A stretch of DNA of 64,000 nt, taken from assembly GCF_001238275.1 (NCBI RefSeq), contig NZ_LGTB01000039.1:38581-102580 (forward strand), written 5' to 3'. Every line of letters begins with the position of its first letter. Position 1 is the stretch's first letter. The position numbers were made by a program, and so were the translations under genes. Origin of the DNA: Bradyrhizobium viridifuturi (GTDB taxonomy: Bacteria > Pseudomonadota > Alphaproteobacteria > Rhizobiales > Xanthobacteraceae). This document shows, piece by piece, positions 38,127-46,990 of this stretch. The notes below the pieces were generated by a model. It saw only the letters and a list, made by a program, of their open reading frames with translations. It was not told the DNA's origin and did no database searches.

Positions 38127-39161
38127 ATGGAATATCGCAATCTCGGTGGGTCCGGTCTGAAGGTCCCGGCGCTCAGCTTCGGCACCGGCACGTTCGGCGG
38201 CCAGGGACCGTTGTTTTCCGCCTGGGGCCGCAGCGATGCCGGCGAGGCACGGCGGCTGATCGACATCTGCCTCGAGGCCGGCGTCAACCTGTTCGACACC
38301 GCCGACGTCTATTCGAACGGCGCGTCGGAAGAAATCCTCGGCGCCGCGATCAAGGGCCGCCGCGACAAGGTTCTGATCTCGACCAAGACCGGGCTGCCGA
38401 TGGGCGACGGCCCGCTCGACGCCGGCACCTCGCGCTATCGCCTCGTCGCCGCGGTCGACGCTGCGCTGCGCCGGCTCGGCACCGATTACATCGATCTGCT
38501 GCAGCTCCATGCCTTCGACGCCTTCACGCCGATCGAGGAGGTGCTGTCGACCCTCGATACGCTGGTGCGTGCCGGCAAGCTGCGCTATGTCGGCGCCTCG
38601 AACTTCTCCGGCTGGCACTTGATGAAATCGCTCGGCATCGCCGAGCGGCAGGGCTGGCCGCGCCATGTGGCGCACCAGGTCTATTACTCGCTGGTCGGCC
38701 GCGACTATGAATCCGAGCTGATGCCGCTCGCGCTCGACCAGGGCGTCGGCGCGCTGGTCTGGAGCCCGCTTGGCTGGGGCCGTCTCACCGGCAAGATCAG
38801 GCGCGGCCAGCCGCTGCCCAAGAACAGCCGCCTGCACGAGACCGCACAGTTCGGCCCGGCGGTCGACGACGAGAAGCTTTACGCGATTGTCGACGCGCTG
38901 GACGCTATAGCCGCAGAGACCGGCCGCACGGTGCCGCAGATCGCGATCGCCTGGCTGCTTACCCGTCCGAGCGTGTCATCCGTCATCATCGGCGCGCGCG
39001 ACGAGGCGCAGCTGCGTGACAATCTCGGTGCGGTCGGCTGGTCGCTCTCGCCGGACCAGATCGCGCGTCTCGATAAGGCTAGTGCGGTGATGCCGGCCTA
39101 TCCGTACTACCCCTACCGGATCCAGGAGGGCTTTGCCCGGATCAATCCGCCGCCGGTCTAG
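38127..39161 (+). CDS. Aldo/keto reductase
   Basis: 344 residues, (beta/alpha)8 NADPH-dependent carbonyl reductase. All four catalytic residues are visible: Asp and Tyr in NLFDTADVYSNGASE, Lys in LISTKTGLP, His in LLQLHAFDA. The C-terminal cofactor segment SSVIIGARDEAQLRDNLGAV is conserved. AAGGAG is seven bases before the ATG at 38127, which favours this start over the ATG two codons earlier. It lies directly downstream of the MFS gene. Substrate unknown. Confidence 0.92.
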   Translation: MEYRNLGGSGLKVPALSFGTGTFGGQGPLFSAWGRSDAGEARRLIDICLEAGVNLFDTADVYSNGASEEILGAAIKGRRDKVLISTKTGLPMGDGPLDAGTSRYRLVAAVDAALRRLGTDYIDLLQLHAFDAFTPIEEVLSTLDTLVRAGKLRYVGASNFSGWHLMKSLGIAERQGWPRHVAHQVYYSLVGRDYESELMPLALDQGVGALVWSPLGWGRLTGKIRRGQPLPKNSRLHETAQFGPAVDDEKLYAIVDALDAIAAETGRTVPQIAIAWLLTRPSVSSVIIGARDEAQLRDNLGAVGWSLSPDQIARLDKASAVMPAYPYYPYRIQEGFARINPPPV

Positions 39162-39197
39162 GCTGATCGCTGCAAAGCGGCAGCGCAGGGCGCAGTC

Positions 39198-40099
39198 TCA
39201 CGCCTCGAACTTGGTCTCGCACACCTGCCGGCGGTACTCCGCCGGCGTCACGTTCATGTGCTGCCGGAACACGCGATTGAGGTGGCTCTGGTCGGCGAAG
39301 CTGCGAGCAGCGCGATCTCCTTCAGCGCCACGCGGTCCCTGCGCAGATGCTGGCACGCATGCTCGACCTTGCGCCGCAGGACGTAAGCATGCGGCCGCAT
39401 GCCGTAGTGGATGCGGAACTTGCGGGCAAACTGCACCGGTGTGCAATTGCAGATGTTGGCAAGCTCCTCCAGCGTGATGTTGCGGGAGATGTTCTGCTCG
39501 ACATAGTCCTCGATCAGCCGCGCATGCGCCGGCCTGAACCTGCCTTGTGCGCAGGGCATCTTGAACTCGATGGCGGCGTATTTGCGCAGGATGTGCACGC
39601 TGGCCTGCAGCGCCAGCGCGTCGTAGCAGAGCCGGCCGCCGGGTCCGCCCGCGGCGATTTCCTGAACCATCTGATCGTTGATCCAGGTCAGCATCGGGTC
39701 CTCGACCTTGAGCAGATCGTGAAGCTCGACCGTTTCGGCGTCACGGTCGAACGCTTCGCTCGCGGTCTTCGTCATCAGCGTCGGCGAGATGTAGAAATGG
39801 CTGACCTCGATGTCGTGCTGCCAGCGCCAGTTCGAGGGCTCGGCGCGCGTCAAGAGCGTCGTGACCCCGCGACCGACATGATCTTGCTTCCACGCACCGG
39901 TGACGCGGCGATTCATCGACGTGACGCCGTCGCGATAGATCACGATGAGGTAGTTCTCCGACGGCGGGACCCAGATGTCGGACGGCGCATAGCGGAAGAT
40001 CCGCAGCCGGAAATCATTGCGGCCGACCGGCGAACTATCCAGCTTCAACTCGCCGGGAGCGTAGCGCGGCAGCTCCTCGACAGTGATCAACTGGCCCAT
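39198..40099 (-). pseudogene. AraC-family regulator, broken by one missing base
   Basis: The 5' frame covers the ligand domain (FRLRIFRYAPSDIWVPPSEN) and the first helix-turn-helix (ITLEELANICNCTPVQFARK); the second one starts as VALKEIALLAA and is then lost. The rest, SFADQSHLNRVFRQHMNVTPAEYRR, is in the next frame. One missing base near 39302 (GCAGC where GCAAGC is expected) repairs a 300-residue protein. I start at MGQLITVEEL because GGGAGGAGG lies just upstream. Divergent from the BVMO-esterase pair, so it is the likely activator of that operon. Confidence 0.88.
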
Positions 40100-40410
40100 C
40101 GCGCGAGCCTCCTCCCTGGATTCATCGGCGGTTGTCCGCTTCTTCTTGTTCTTCTTGGCCGGACGGCTGAGCGCAGAATAGGCCGCTTTCGCCATTTGCC
40201 AAGGAGACCAATGGCCGAGGGCGATGGCGCGGCCGCGTTCCAGAGATTGTCGGTTTCATCCAAGCCCCGGGAGCCGCAAGCCCCATAGCCTCCTCTGCGT
40301 CCCGGCAGCCTCGTCCATGCCGCCGGGGCCCAAATTGGCGCAACGCACCGTCATTCCGCGGCCAGCGGGGTGGGAAAGGGCGTGCGAGAGACCACACACA
40401 GGAGGAAATC
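40100..40410. other. Divergent promoter region, araC-type gene / BVMO operon
   Basis: 311 bases without a gene. The leftward open frame continues here with a Lys/Arg-rich stretch, but the ribosome binding site supports a start at 40099. AGGAGGAAATC directly precedes the BVMO start. I see no clear direct-repeat operator. Confidence 0.5.
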
Positions 40411-42050
40411 ATGACCGCGACCGCAACCAGGTCCAATGGCAGCAATGGCGCGCACGCGACATCCAAATTCGACGCCGTGGTGATCGGCGCCGGCGTTGCC
40501 GGCCTCTATCAATTGTTCCGCCTGCGCGAGCAGGGCCTGAATGTCAGGGCTGTTGACGCAGGGTCGAGCGTCGGCGGCACCTGGTACTGGAACCGCTATC
40601 CCGGCGCACGCTTCGATTCCGAAGGTCACACCTATCAGTATCTGTTCTCCGAGGACCTCTACAAAGGCTGGAGCTGGAGCGAGCGGTTTCCGGGCCAGCC
40701 GGAGATCGAGCGCTGGCTGAACTACGTGGCCGACCGTCTCGACCTCAAGAAGGACATCCAGTTCGAGACCACAGTGAAGAGCGCGCATTTCGACGAGGCG
40801 ACGCAGCGCTGGCAGGTCACGACCGACAAGGGTGAGGTGATCGACACCCAGTTCCTGATCACCTGCTGCGGAATGCTCTCGGCCCCGCACGTGTCGTTCC
40901 CGGGACAGGAGACGTTCAAGGGCAAGCTGTTCCACACCGCGCGCTGGCCGAAGGGACCGATCGAACTCGCCGGCAAGCGCGTCGGCGTGGTCGGCAACGG
41001 CGCCACCGGAATCCAGGTGATCCAGTCGATCGCCGGCGAAGTCGGCCATCTCAAGGTGTTCATCCGCACCCCGCAATACATCATTCCGATGAAGAACCCG
41101 AAATGGGACGCGTCGGATGCGGAGGCCTACAAGTCGAAGTTCAAATTCCTCACCGAGCGGCTGCCGAAGACCTTCACCGGCTTCGAGTTCGACTTCGAGC
41201 ACGCCTGGGCCGACCTGACGCCGCAGCAGCGCCGCCAGGTGGTCGAGGATTGCTGGAACGACGGATCGCTGAAATTGTGGGTGTCGTCCTTCGCCGAACT
41301 GTTCTTCGACGAAGCCGTCAACGCCGAGATCACCGAATTCGTGCGCGCAAAGATGCGCGAGCGGATCAAGGACCCCAAGCTGTGCGAGCAGCTGATCCCG
41401 ACCAATTACGGCTTCGGCACGCACCGGGTGCCGCTGGAGTCCAATTTCCTCGAGGCCTTCCATCGGCCCAATGTCGAGATCGTCAGCGTCAAGGACAATC
41501 CGATCGCCCGCATCACGCCCGAAGGCATCCAGACTGCCGACGGCACGGTGCACGAATTCGACGTCATCATCCTGGCGACCGGCTTCGATGCCGGTACCGG
41601 CGCGTTGACGCGGATCGATATTCGCGGCCGCGACGGCCGTTCGCTGAAGGAGGATTGGGGCCGCGATATCCGCACCACCATGGGCCTGCAGGTTCACGGC
41701 TATCCGAACCTGTTCACGACGGCGGTGCCGCTCGCGCCTTCGGCCGCGCTTTGCAACATGACCACCTGCCTGCAGCAGCAGGTCGAGTGGATCGACGATT
41801 GCATCAAGTACATGCGCGGCAACAACCTGAGCGTCATCGAGCCGTCCAGGGACATCGAGGATCAGTGGGTGGCGCATCACGATGAGACCGCCAACGCGAC
41901 GCTGATCGCGAAGACCAACTCCTGGTATCTCGGCTCGAATGTCGAGGGCAAGCCGCGCCGGGTGCTGTCCTATTGCGGCGGTGTCGGCACCTACCGCCAG
42001 AAATGCGACGAGGTCGCCGCGAGCGGCTATCGCGCTTCGCCATGCAGTAG
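40411..42050 (+). CDS. Baeyer-Villiger-type flavin monooxygenase, last codons shifted by one missing base
   Basis: About 546 residues. The FAD Rossmann motif is VVIGAGVAGLYQLFRLREQG near residue 20, the NADPH motif VGVVGNGATGIQVIQ near residue 190, and between them the BVMO fingerprint FKGKLFHTARWP. Class B enzymes of this group turn ketones into esters or lactones with NADPH and O2. As given, the frame reads past the normal end to 42183, into the next gene. One missing base near 42033 restores GYRGFAMQ and a stop at 42050. AGGAGGAAATC precedes the ATG. Followed after 38 bases by an esterase, the natural next step. Confidence 0.93.
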
Positions 42051-42088
42051 GACCATGCCGTCAACATCACAAACATGGGAGGAAAACA

Positions 42089-43282
42089 ATGAGCACGAAC
42101 TTCAGTGCGGCAGCAGATGCGATTCTCGACGGCGTCGTGACGTCGAATCCGCGCGTCCCCGGCGTCGTTGCGATGGTGACTGACCGGCATCGCAACATTT
42201 ATGAAGGCGCCGCCGGCAAGCGCCGGCTCGACCAGCCGGCCGACATGTCGACCGACAGTGTGTTCGCCATCTTCTCGACCACGAAGGCGATCACGGGCAC
42301 TGCGGTCCTGCAACTCGTCGAGGAGGGCAAGCTCGATCTCGATGCGCCGGCCAAGACCTATGCGCCCGATATCGGCAAGCTTCAGGTCATCGAGGGCTTC
42401 GACGACAGGGGCGAGCCACGGCTCCGTGCGCCGAAGCGCGACATCACGACCCGCATGCTGATGGTCCATAGTGCGGGCCTCAGCTACGACTTCATCAATC
42501 ACACCTACAATCGTCTTGCTCAGGAGAAGGGACAGCCGAGCGTCATCACGGCGTCCAAGGCCTCGCTGATGACACCTCTGCTGTTCGATCCCGGCGAACG
42601 GTGGGAGTATGGCACCAACATGGATTGGTGCGGGCAGATCGTCGAGGCGATCACCGGAAGGCGGCTCGGGGAGGTCTTCAAGACGCGGATCTTCGAACCG
42701 CTCGGCATTCAGGACACGGCGTTCGAGCTCACCGACGGCATGCGCCGCAAGCTTGCCGGCATTCACGCCCGCAACGCCGACGGCTCGCTGACGCCGATGG
42801 ATTTCGAGTTGCCGGCCAATCCGGAGATCCACATGGGCGGCCACGGGCTCTACGGGACGATCGGCGACTACATGCGCTTCATCCGCATGTGGCTGAATGA
42901 CGGCGCCGGCGAGCACGGCCGCGTCCTCAAGGCCGAGACGGTGCGGATGGCCGAGAAGAACCACCTCGGCAACAGCAAGGTCACCGCGATCACGGGCGTG
43001 ATCACCTCGCTCGCCAACGACGCCGAGTTCTTCCCCGGCCAGTCGAAGTCATGGGCGCTGAGCTTCATGATCAACGACGAGCAGGCTCCGACCGGCCGTC
43101 CCGCCGGCGCGCTTGGCTGGGCCGGTCTCGCCAATTTGTTCTACTGGATCGACCGGCAGAACGGCTTCGGCGGATACTGGGCAACGCAGATCCTGCCGTT
43201 CGGCGATCCGGCGTCGTTCATCGGCTACATGAATTTCGAAACGGCGTTCTACGAATCCCTGAAGCTGCGCAAGGCGGGCTAG
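42089..43282 (+). CDS. Serine hydrolase of the beta-lactamase/class VIII esterase family
   Basis: 397 residues of the beta-lactamase fold. The SxxK nucleophile motif is FSTTK near residue 58, the YxN-type motif is WEYGTNMDW near residue 172, and GGHGLYGT stands for the third (KTG/HxG) motif. There is no signal peptide, so it is cytoplasmic and more probably an esterase than an antibiotic beta-lactamase. The real start is the ATG at 42089, with GGAGGAAAACA just upstream; an open frame from 41939 is a chance extension. It probably hydrolyses the ester made by the upstream monooxygenase. Confidence 0.9.
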   Translation: MSTNFSAAADAILDGVVTSNPRVPGVVAMVTDRHRNIYEGAAGKRRLDQPADMSTDSVFAIFSTTKAITGTAVLQLVEEGKLDLDAPAKTYAPDIGKLQVIEGFDDRGEPRLRAPKRDITTRMLMVHSAGLSYDFINHTYNRLAQEKGQPSVITASKASLMTPLLFDPGERWEYGTNMDWCGQIVEAITGRRLGEVFKTRIFEPLGIQDTAFELTDGMRRKLAGIHARNADGSLTPMDFELPANPEIHMGGHGLYGTIGDYMRFIRMWLNDGAGEHGRVLKAETVRMAEKNHLGNSKVTAITGVITSLANDAEFFPGQSKSWALSFMINDEQAPTGRPAGALGWAGLANLFYWIDRQNGFGGYWATQILPFGDPASFIGYMNFETAFYESLKLRKAG

Positions 43283-43335
43283 AGCGTGATCCGGAAAAGC
43301 GCGATGACGATTTAACCCAATCGCATCGCGCTTTA
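43283..43335. repeat. Short form of a bradyrhizobial palindromic repeat
   Basis: The segment reads GCGTGATCCGGAAAA and then a dyad with 11-bp arms AAAGCGCGATG (43296-43306) and CATCGCGCTTT (43324-43334). A longer copy of the same element is at 53118-53220. Here the middle part between GGAAAA and GCGCGATG is missing. It lies between the convergent esterase and histidine kinase genes and may also terminate transcription. Confidence 0.75.
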
Positions 43336-43362
43336 GCCTCGCCGCGGCCACCTCAGCTCGAT

Positions 43363-44736
43363 TCAGGATGGCTGCACTTTCGGGAACACCATGCGCATGC
43401 AGGCGCCGCCGGACGGCGCCTGATCGACCTCGATCCGGCCGCCATGCAGGCGCATGATGCTCTGCACCAGGTCGAGGCCGAGGCCGGCGCCGCGTCCGCC
43501 CGGCTGCAGCCGGCGGAATGGCTCGAATATCTGCTCGCGCTCGTCCGGCGCGATGCCGTCGCCATCGTCGCAGACCTCGATCAGGCCCGCCGCCGTGACC
43601 CGAATCAGGATCGTGCCGCGCCGCCGTCCGTGGTCGACGGCGTTCTGCACGAGGTTGGTGAGCGCACGCTCGAGCGAGGTCTGGTCACCGGTCACCACGA
43701 TGGTCTCGTCCTCGTGTTCGAAGGACATTTCATATCCCGCCGCAAAGGCGAGCGGCGCGAGGTCGAGGACGACCTGCCGCGCGACCGCGACGAGATTGAC
43801 GGGACCGAACGTGTCGGCGCGCTGGTCGAGCCGTTGCAAATCGAGCAACTGGCCGGCCATGACGCTCAGCCGGGTGGCGTCCTCGAGCAGGTGGGTCTTC
43901 TCCGGCCCGGCCTCCAGCGAGGCGACCCGCGTCGAGAGGATCGCGATCGGCGTGCGCAGCTCGTGCGCCGCATCGGCGAGGAAGCGGCGATGGCGCTCGT
44001 AGCCCTTGTCGAGGCGGTCGAGCGCGGCATTGATGGCCTTGACCAGCGGGGTGATTTCGATCGGCACCTTGTCGAGCGGCAGTTGCACGCCGCGCTGATC
44101 GATGTCGATGCGCTCGGCCTGCGCCGCGACCTGCGCCAGGCCGTTCATGGCCCGGCGCACCACGAAGGGGGTCGCGACCAGCGTCGCCAGCGTCATCAGC
44201 ACGACGATCGGCAGGATCATGTTGAGGAACAGCAGCGGCGTGCTCTCCAGCGCGCGCCACATCGAAAGCTCGCCGTAGGTGCCGGTCAGGATCTGGATCC
44301 GCCCTGCCGGGGTGTCGACCCATTTGACGAGACCGGCGGGGCGCATGGCTTCCGCGGCGTTCCATTTGAGCCGCGCCTCGCTGACGTGATCGAGGCTTGA
44401 GGCAATCGGCGCGAATTGCACGGGCACCGCGCCTTCGGAGAGCTGGTGCCCCTCGCCGTCGCGGATGACGAACCAGAGGTCGGCATGCTCGGCGCGCAGG
44501 GCGGCGAGCTCCGGCGTTTGACGCAGCGCCAGTCCACCCGTTTCATCGCGGGTGATGGCCTCGCGCAGCGTGTCGAGCGTGCTGCCTTCGTACTCGCCGA
44601 TCAAGAGTCCGGCCCGCAGCAGCCCGATCGCGGCCGCCCCGATCAGCAGGATCAACAGGGTCAATGTGACGGCCTGCAGGCCCGCGAGGCGCCCGATCAG
44701 GCGCCAGGTGAGCGATCGCGGTCGCAGCACGCTCAC
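43363..44736 (-). CDS. Sensor histidine kinase
   Basis: 457 residues. Two transmembrane helices (about 20-42 and 170-192) flank a periplasmic sensor region of about 125 residues. Then come HAMP-like sequence, the H-box FLADAAHELRTPIAIL (phosphorylated His near residue 257), the N-box NLVQNAVDHG and G-boxes DDGDGI and GAGLGLDLV. The sensor region is not recognisable. The start overlaps the response regulator stop by four bases (44733-44736), a coupled pair. Confidence 0.94.
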   Translation of the reverse strand: MSVLRPRSLTWRLIGRLAGLQAVTLTLLILLIGAAAIGLLRAGLLIGEYEGSTLDTLREAITRDETGGLALRQTPELAALRAEHADLWFVIRDGEGHQLSEGAVPVQFAPIASSLDHVSEARLKWNAAEAMRPAGLVKWVDTPAGRIQILTGTYGELSMWRALESTPLLFLNMILPIVVLMTLATLVATPFVVRRAMNGLAQVAAQAERIDIDQRGVQLPLDKVPIEITPLVKAINAALDRLDKGYERHRRFLADAAHELRTPIAILSTRVASLEAGPEKTHLLEDATRLSVMAGQLLDLQRLDQRADTFGPVNLVAVARQVVLDLAPLAFAAGYEMSFEHEDETIVVTGDQTSLERALTNLVQNAVDHGRRRGTILIRVTAAGLIEVCDDGDGIAPDEREQIFEPFRRLQPGGRGAGLGLDLVQSIMRLHGGRIEVDQAPSGGACMRMVFPKVQPS

Positions 44737-45407
44737 GGTATCTCTCGCAGCACATAGCCGAGGCCGCGAACGCCGTTGATCGCGACGCCAGCGTCGGCCT
44801 CGGCGAGCCTGCGGCGCAGCCGCGACACATGGGTATCCAGCGCATTGGGCTGCACGTCGTCGTCGAGGCCGTAGACCGCCTCCATCAGTGCGGAACGTTG
44901 CACCATGCGTCCCATCCGATGCAGCAGCGCCTCGAGCACCAGCCGCTCGCGACGTGGCATTTCCAGCGAACGTCCGTCGACGCTGGCCTCGCGATGGGCG
45001 AAGTCGAACGACAAGCGGCCGATCCGCGCGGCATGCTGCTGCATATTGGCGGGCCGGCGCAGCAGTGCGCGCAACCGTGCCAACAGCTCCTCGAATGCAA
45101 AGGGTTTGCCGAGATAGTCGTCCGCACCGCAGTCGAGGCCCGAGATCCGGTCCGCGAGCTCGCCGCGGGCGGTCAGCACCAGCACCGGCACGGTGTTGCC
45201 GCCCGCGCGCAGCTTCGGAATCAGCGACAGCCCGTCGCCATCGGGCAGTTGCCGGTCGAGCACGATCGCATCGTAGCTGCCAGCCGCGGCAATCGCCTCG
45301 GCTTCCGACAGGTCAGGCGCGTGATCCACCAGCATGTCGTGGCGCGCGAGTGCCGCACGCAGCGCTGCGACCATTTCCGGCTGGTCCTCCACCAACAGCA
45401 CGCGCAT
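44733..45407 (-). CDS. OmpR-family response regulator
   Basis: 224 residues. The receiver domain has the acidic pair in LLVEDQP, the phosphorylated Asp in AIVLDRQLPDGDG and Lys in YLGKPFAFEEL; the winged-helix output domain ends RLRRRLAEADAGVAINGVRGLGYVL. First gene of the two-component operon. Its start faces the envelope-lipid operon at 45743 across 335 bases, so that operon is a plausible target. Confidence 0.95.
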   Translation of the reverse strand: MRVLLVEDQPEMVAALRAALARHDMLVDHAPDLSEAEAIAAAGSYDAIVLDRQLPDGDGLSLIPKLRAGGNTVPVLVLTARGELADRISGLDCGADDYLGKPFAFEELLARLRALLRRPANMQQHAARIGRLSFDFAHREASVDGRSLEMPRRERLVLEALLHRMGRMVQRSALMEAVYGLDDDVQPNALDTHVSRLRRRLAEADAGVAINGVRGLGYVLREIP

Positions 45408-45742
45408 TCGTCGTCTTCATCCCTGCATCGGCTTCGTCATCCGATCTGCCGGCTTTATGTCCGATTCATTGCGGCAACCTTGCGGTTTGCTCCGCGCCAA
45501 TGCGTCGCGGCGTTAAATTTCGCACGCACGCGCATTCGCGACAGGCTGGCGCAAGCTTCGCATGAGACAGAGGCCTCGCTTGGAGCGGGTCGAATCGGCC
45601 CGTCACCGGCCGACACGCTCAACCGGCGGGCGCCTTCCACCACACGATGGCGGCGTCCGCAATGCGAAAGATACGCGAATGGCCTTGTTAACGAATCCGC
45701 GGCGCGAGATGCGCAACGCGCCCAGCGCGCGGGAGCTCCAGC
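45408..45742. other. Divergent promoter region, two-component system / lipid operon
   Basis: 335 bases without a gene. It contains a relatively AT-rich patch around 45500-45520 and another near 45680. I see no clear OmpR-type direct repeats by eye. Confidence 0.5.
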
Positions 45743-46320
45743 ATGTCGGCCGCTGACATCCTGCCGTTCTTCCGCGCCTGGGTGCGCAATCCGATGCGTG
45801 TCGCCGCGGTCGCGCCGTCCGGGCCCGCCATCTCGTCGCTGATGACGCAGGAGATCACGGCGGATACCGGTCCGGTGATCGAGCTTGGTCCCGGCACCGG
45901 CGTCTTCACCGACGCATTGCTGAAGCGCGGCGTGAGGCAGCAGGATCTGACGCTGGTGGAGTACGGCTCCGAGTTCATCCCGCCGCTGCAGCGGCGTTTC
46001 CCGGGCGCCCGGGTGCTCTGGATGGATGCGGCCTGGCTGTGGAGGGAGAGGCTGTTCGAAGGGACGCCGGTCGGCGCCGTCGTGAGCGGGCTCGGGCTTC
46101 TCATCATGCCGCCGGAGAAAGTCACGACGATCCTCGATGCCGCCTTCCGCTATCTCCGCGCCGGGGGTGCCTTCTACCAGAAACCTATGGCCCGCGTTGT
46201 CCGGTGTCGGACGCGGTCCTGGACCGCCTCGATCTGCAGGCGAGCTGCATCGGGCAGACGTTCCGCAACCTGCCTCCGGCGTCGGTGTACCGGATCAGCC
46301 GCCGCCACCCCCACGCTTGA
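45743..46320 (+). pseudogene. SAM-dependent methyltransferase (phospholipid N-methyltransferase-like), broken by one missing base
   Basis: Motif I is VIELGPGTGVFTDALLKRGV near residue 48, and the layout (RNPMRVAAVAPSGPAISSLM before motif I, GLGLLIMPPE after it) is that of bacterial phosphatidylethanolamine N-methyltransferases and related rRNA-dimethylase-like enzymes. The frame is lost at GGAFYQ; the rest, TYGPRCPVSDAVLDRL to YRISRRHPHA, follows one frame over. One missing base near 46182, probably in an A run, repairs a 192-residue protein ending at 46320. Without the repair the frame runs on into the DedA gene, giving a false 415-residue fusion. Confidence 0.85.
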
Positions 46321-46330
46321 TCGAGGCGCC

Positions 46331-46990
46331 ATGGACACGTCGAGCACGATCGCGATGTTTTTGCACTTCGGCCTGGTGGGCGTCGGCTGCCTCGCCGTCG
46401 CCGAGAAGTTCATTCCGCTGCTGCCGTCTTACGTGCTGCTGATGCTGCTCGGGCTGACGGTCCCCGACGGCACGACGCTCGCGACGACCATCCTCGCGAC
46501 CAGCGCAGGTTCTGTCGTCGGCGCGCTCGGCTGGTACGGGCTTGGGCGTGCGCTCGGCTCGCGGCGCATCGAAGGCCTGGTGACGCGCTATGGCAAGTTC
46601 GTGCTGTTGCGGCCCTCGCTCTACCGGCAGCTCACCGACGCCTATCGCGGCAATCATTTCTGGGTGACGCTGATCGGCCAGACTTTGCCCACGGTGCGGA
46701 TCTACCTGGCGCTGCCCGCTGGCGTGCTGCGGCTGGAGCCGCGCGCCTTCGTGATGGCGACGGCGATCGGCACCGTGATCTGGAACATGCCGTTCCTCAC
46801 GCTTGGCTATGCGCTGCGCGGCAGCGGCCATGATCCGGTCAGCCTCGGCTTCTGGGTGGTGGTCGTCCTGATCGCCGTCGAGCTCGCGCTCTTGCTCGGA
46901 TTCCGCTTCTACAAGCGCTCGCTCACACCGCGGCGTTTCGCGGAGCCGCTCGCGCTCCCCTCGCGCTTGCCGCTGGAGGAAGGCGCATGA
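46331..46990 (+). CDS. DedA-family membrane protein
   Basis: 219 residues with about five hydrophobic segments, of the DedA/SNARE-associated (VTT) superfamily. The conserved region is FWVTLIGQTLPTVRIYLALP then AGVLRLEPRAFVMATAIG, corresponding to the usual GRFxPxxRxxxPLPAG block, but with Gln where the first Arg is common. The early motif reads IPLLPSYVLLMLLG and lacks the usual Glu. DedA proteins are proposed lipid-carrier flippases. Start at 46331, ten bases after the methyltransferase stop; the end overlaps the next gene by four bases. Confidence 0.82.
   Translation: MDTSSTIAMFLHFGLVGVGCLAVAEKFIPLLPSYVLLMLLGLTVPDGTTLATTILATSAGSVVGALGWYGLGRALGSRRIEGLVTRYGKFVLLRPSLYRQLTDAYRGNHFWVTLIGQTLPTVRIYLALPAGVLRLEPRAFVMATAIGTVIWNMPFLTLGYALRGSGHDPVSLGFWVVVVLIAVELALLLGFRFYKRSLTPRRFAEPLALPSRLPLEEGA

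Noticed and set aside
41939..43282. Longer esterase starting at 41939
   Set aside because: The extra 50 codons overlap the end of the monooxygenase; a strong ribosome binding site is placed for the ATG at 42089.
45743..46990. Methyltransferase-DedA fusion protein of 415 residues
   Set aside because: The join is sequence without similarity (ARVVRCRTRSWTAS region). A missing base near 46182 explains it, and DedA has its own ATG at 46331.
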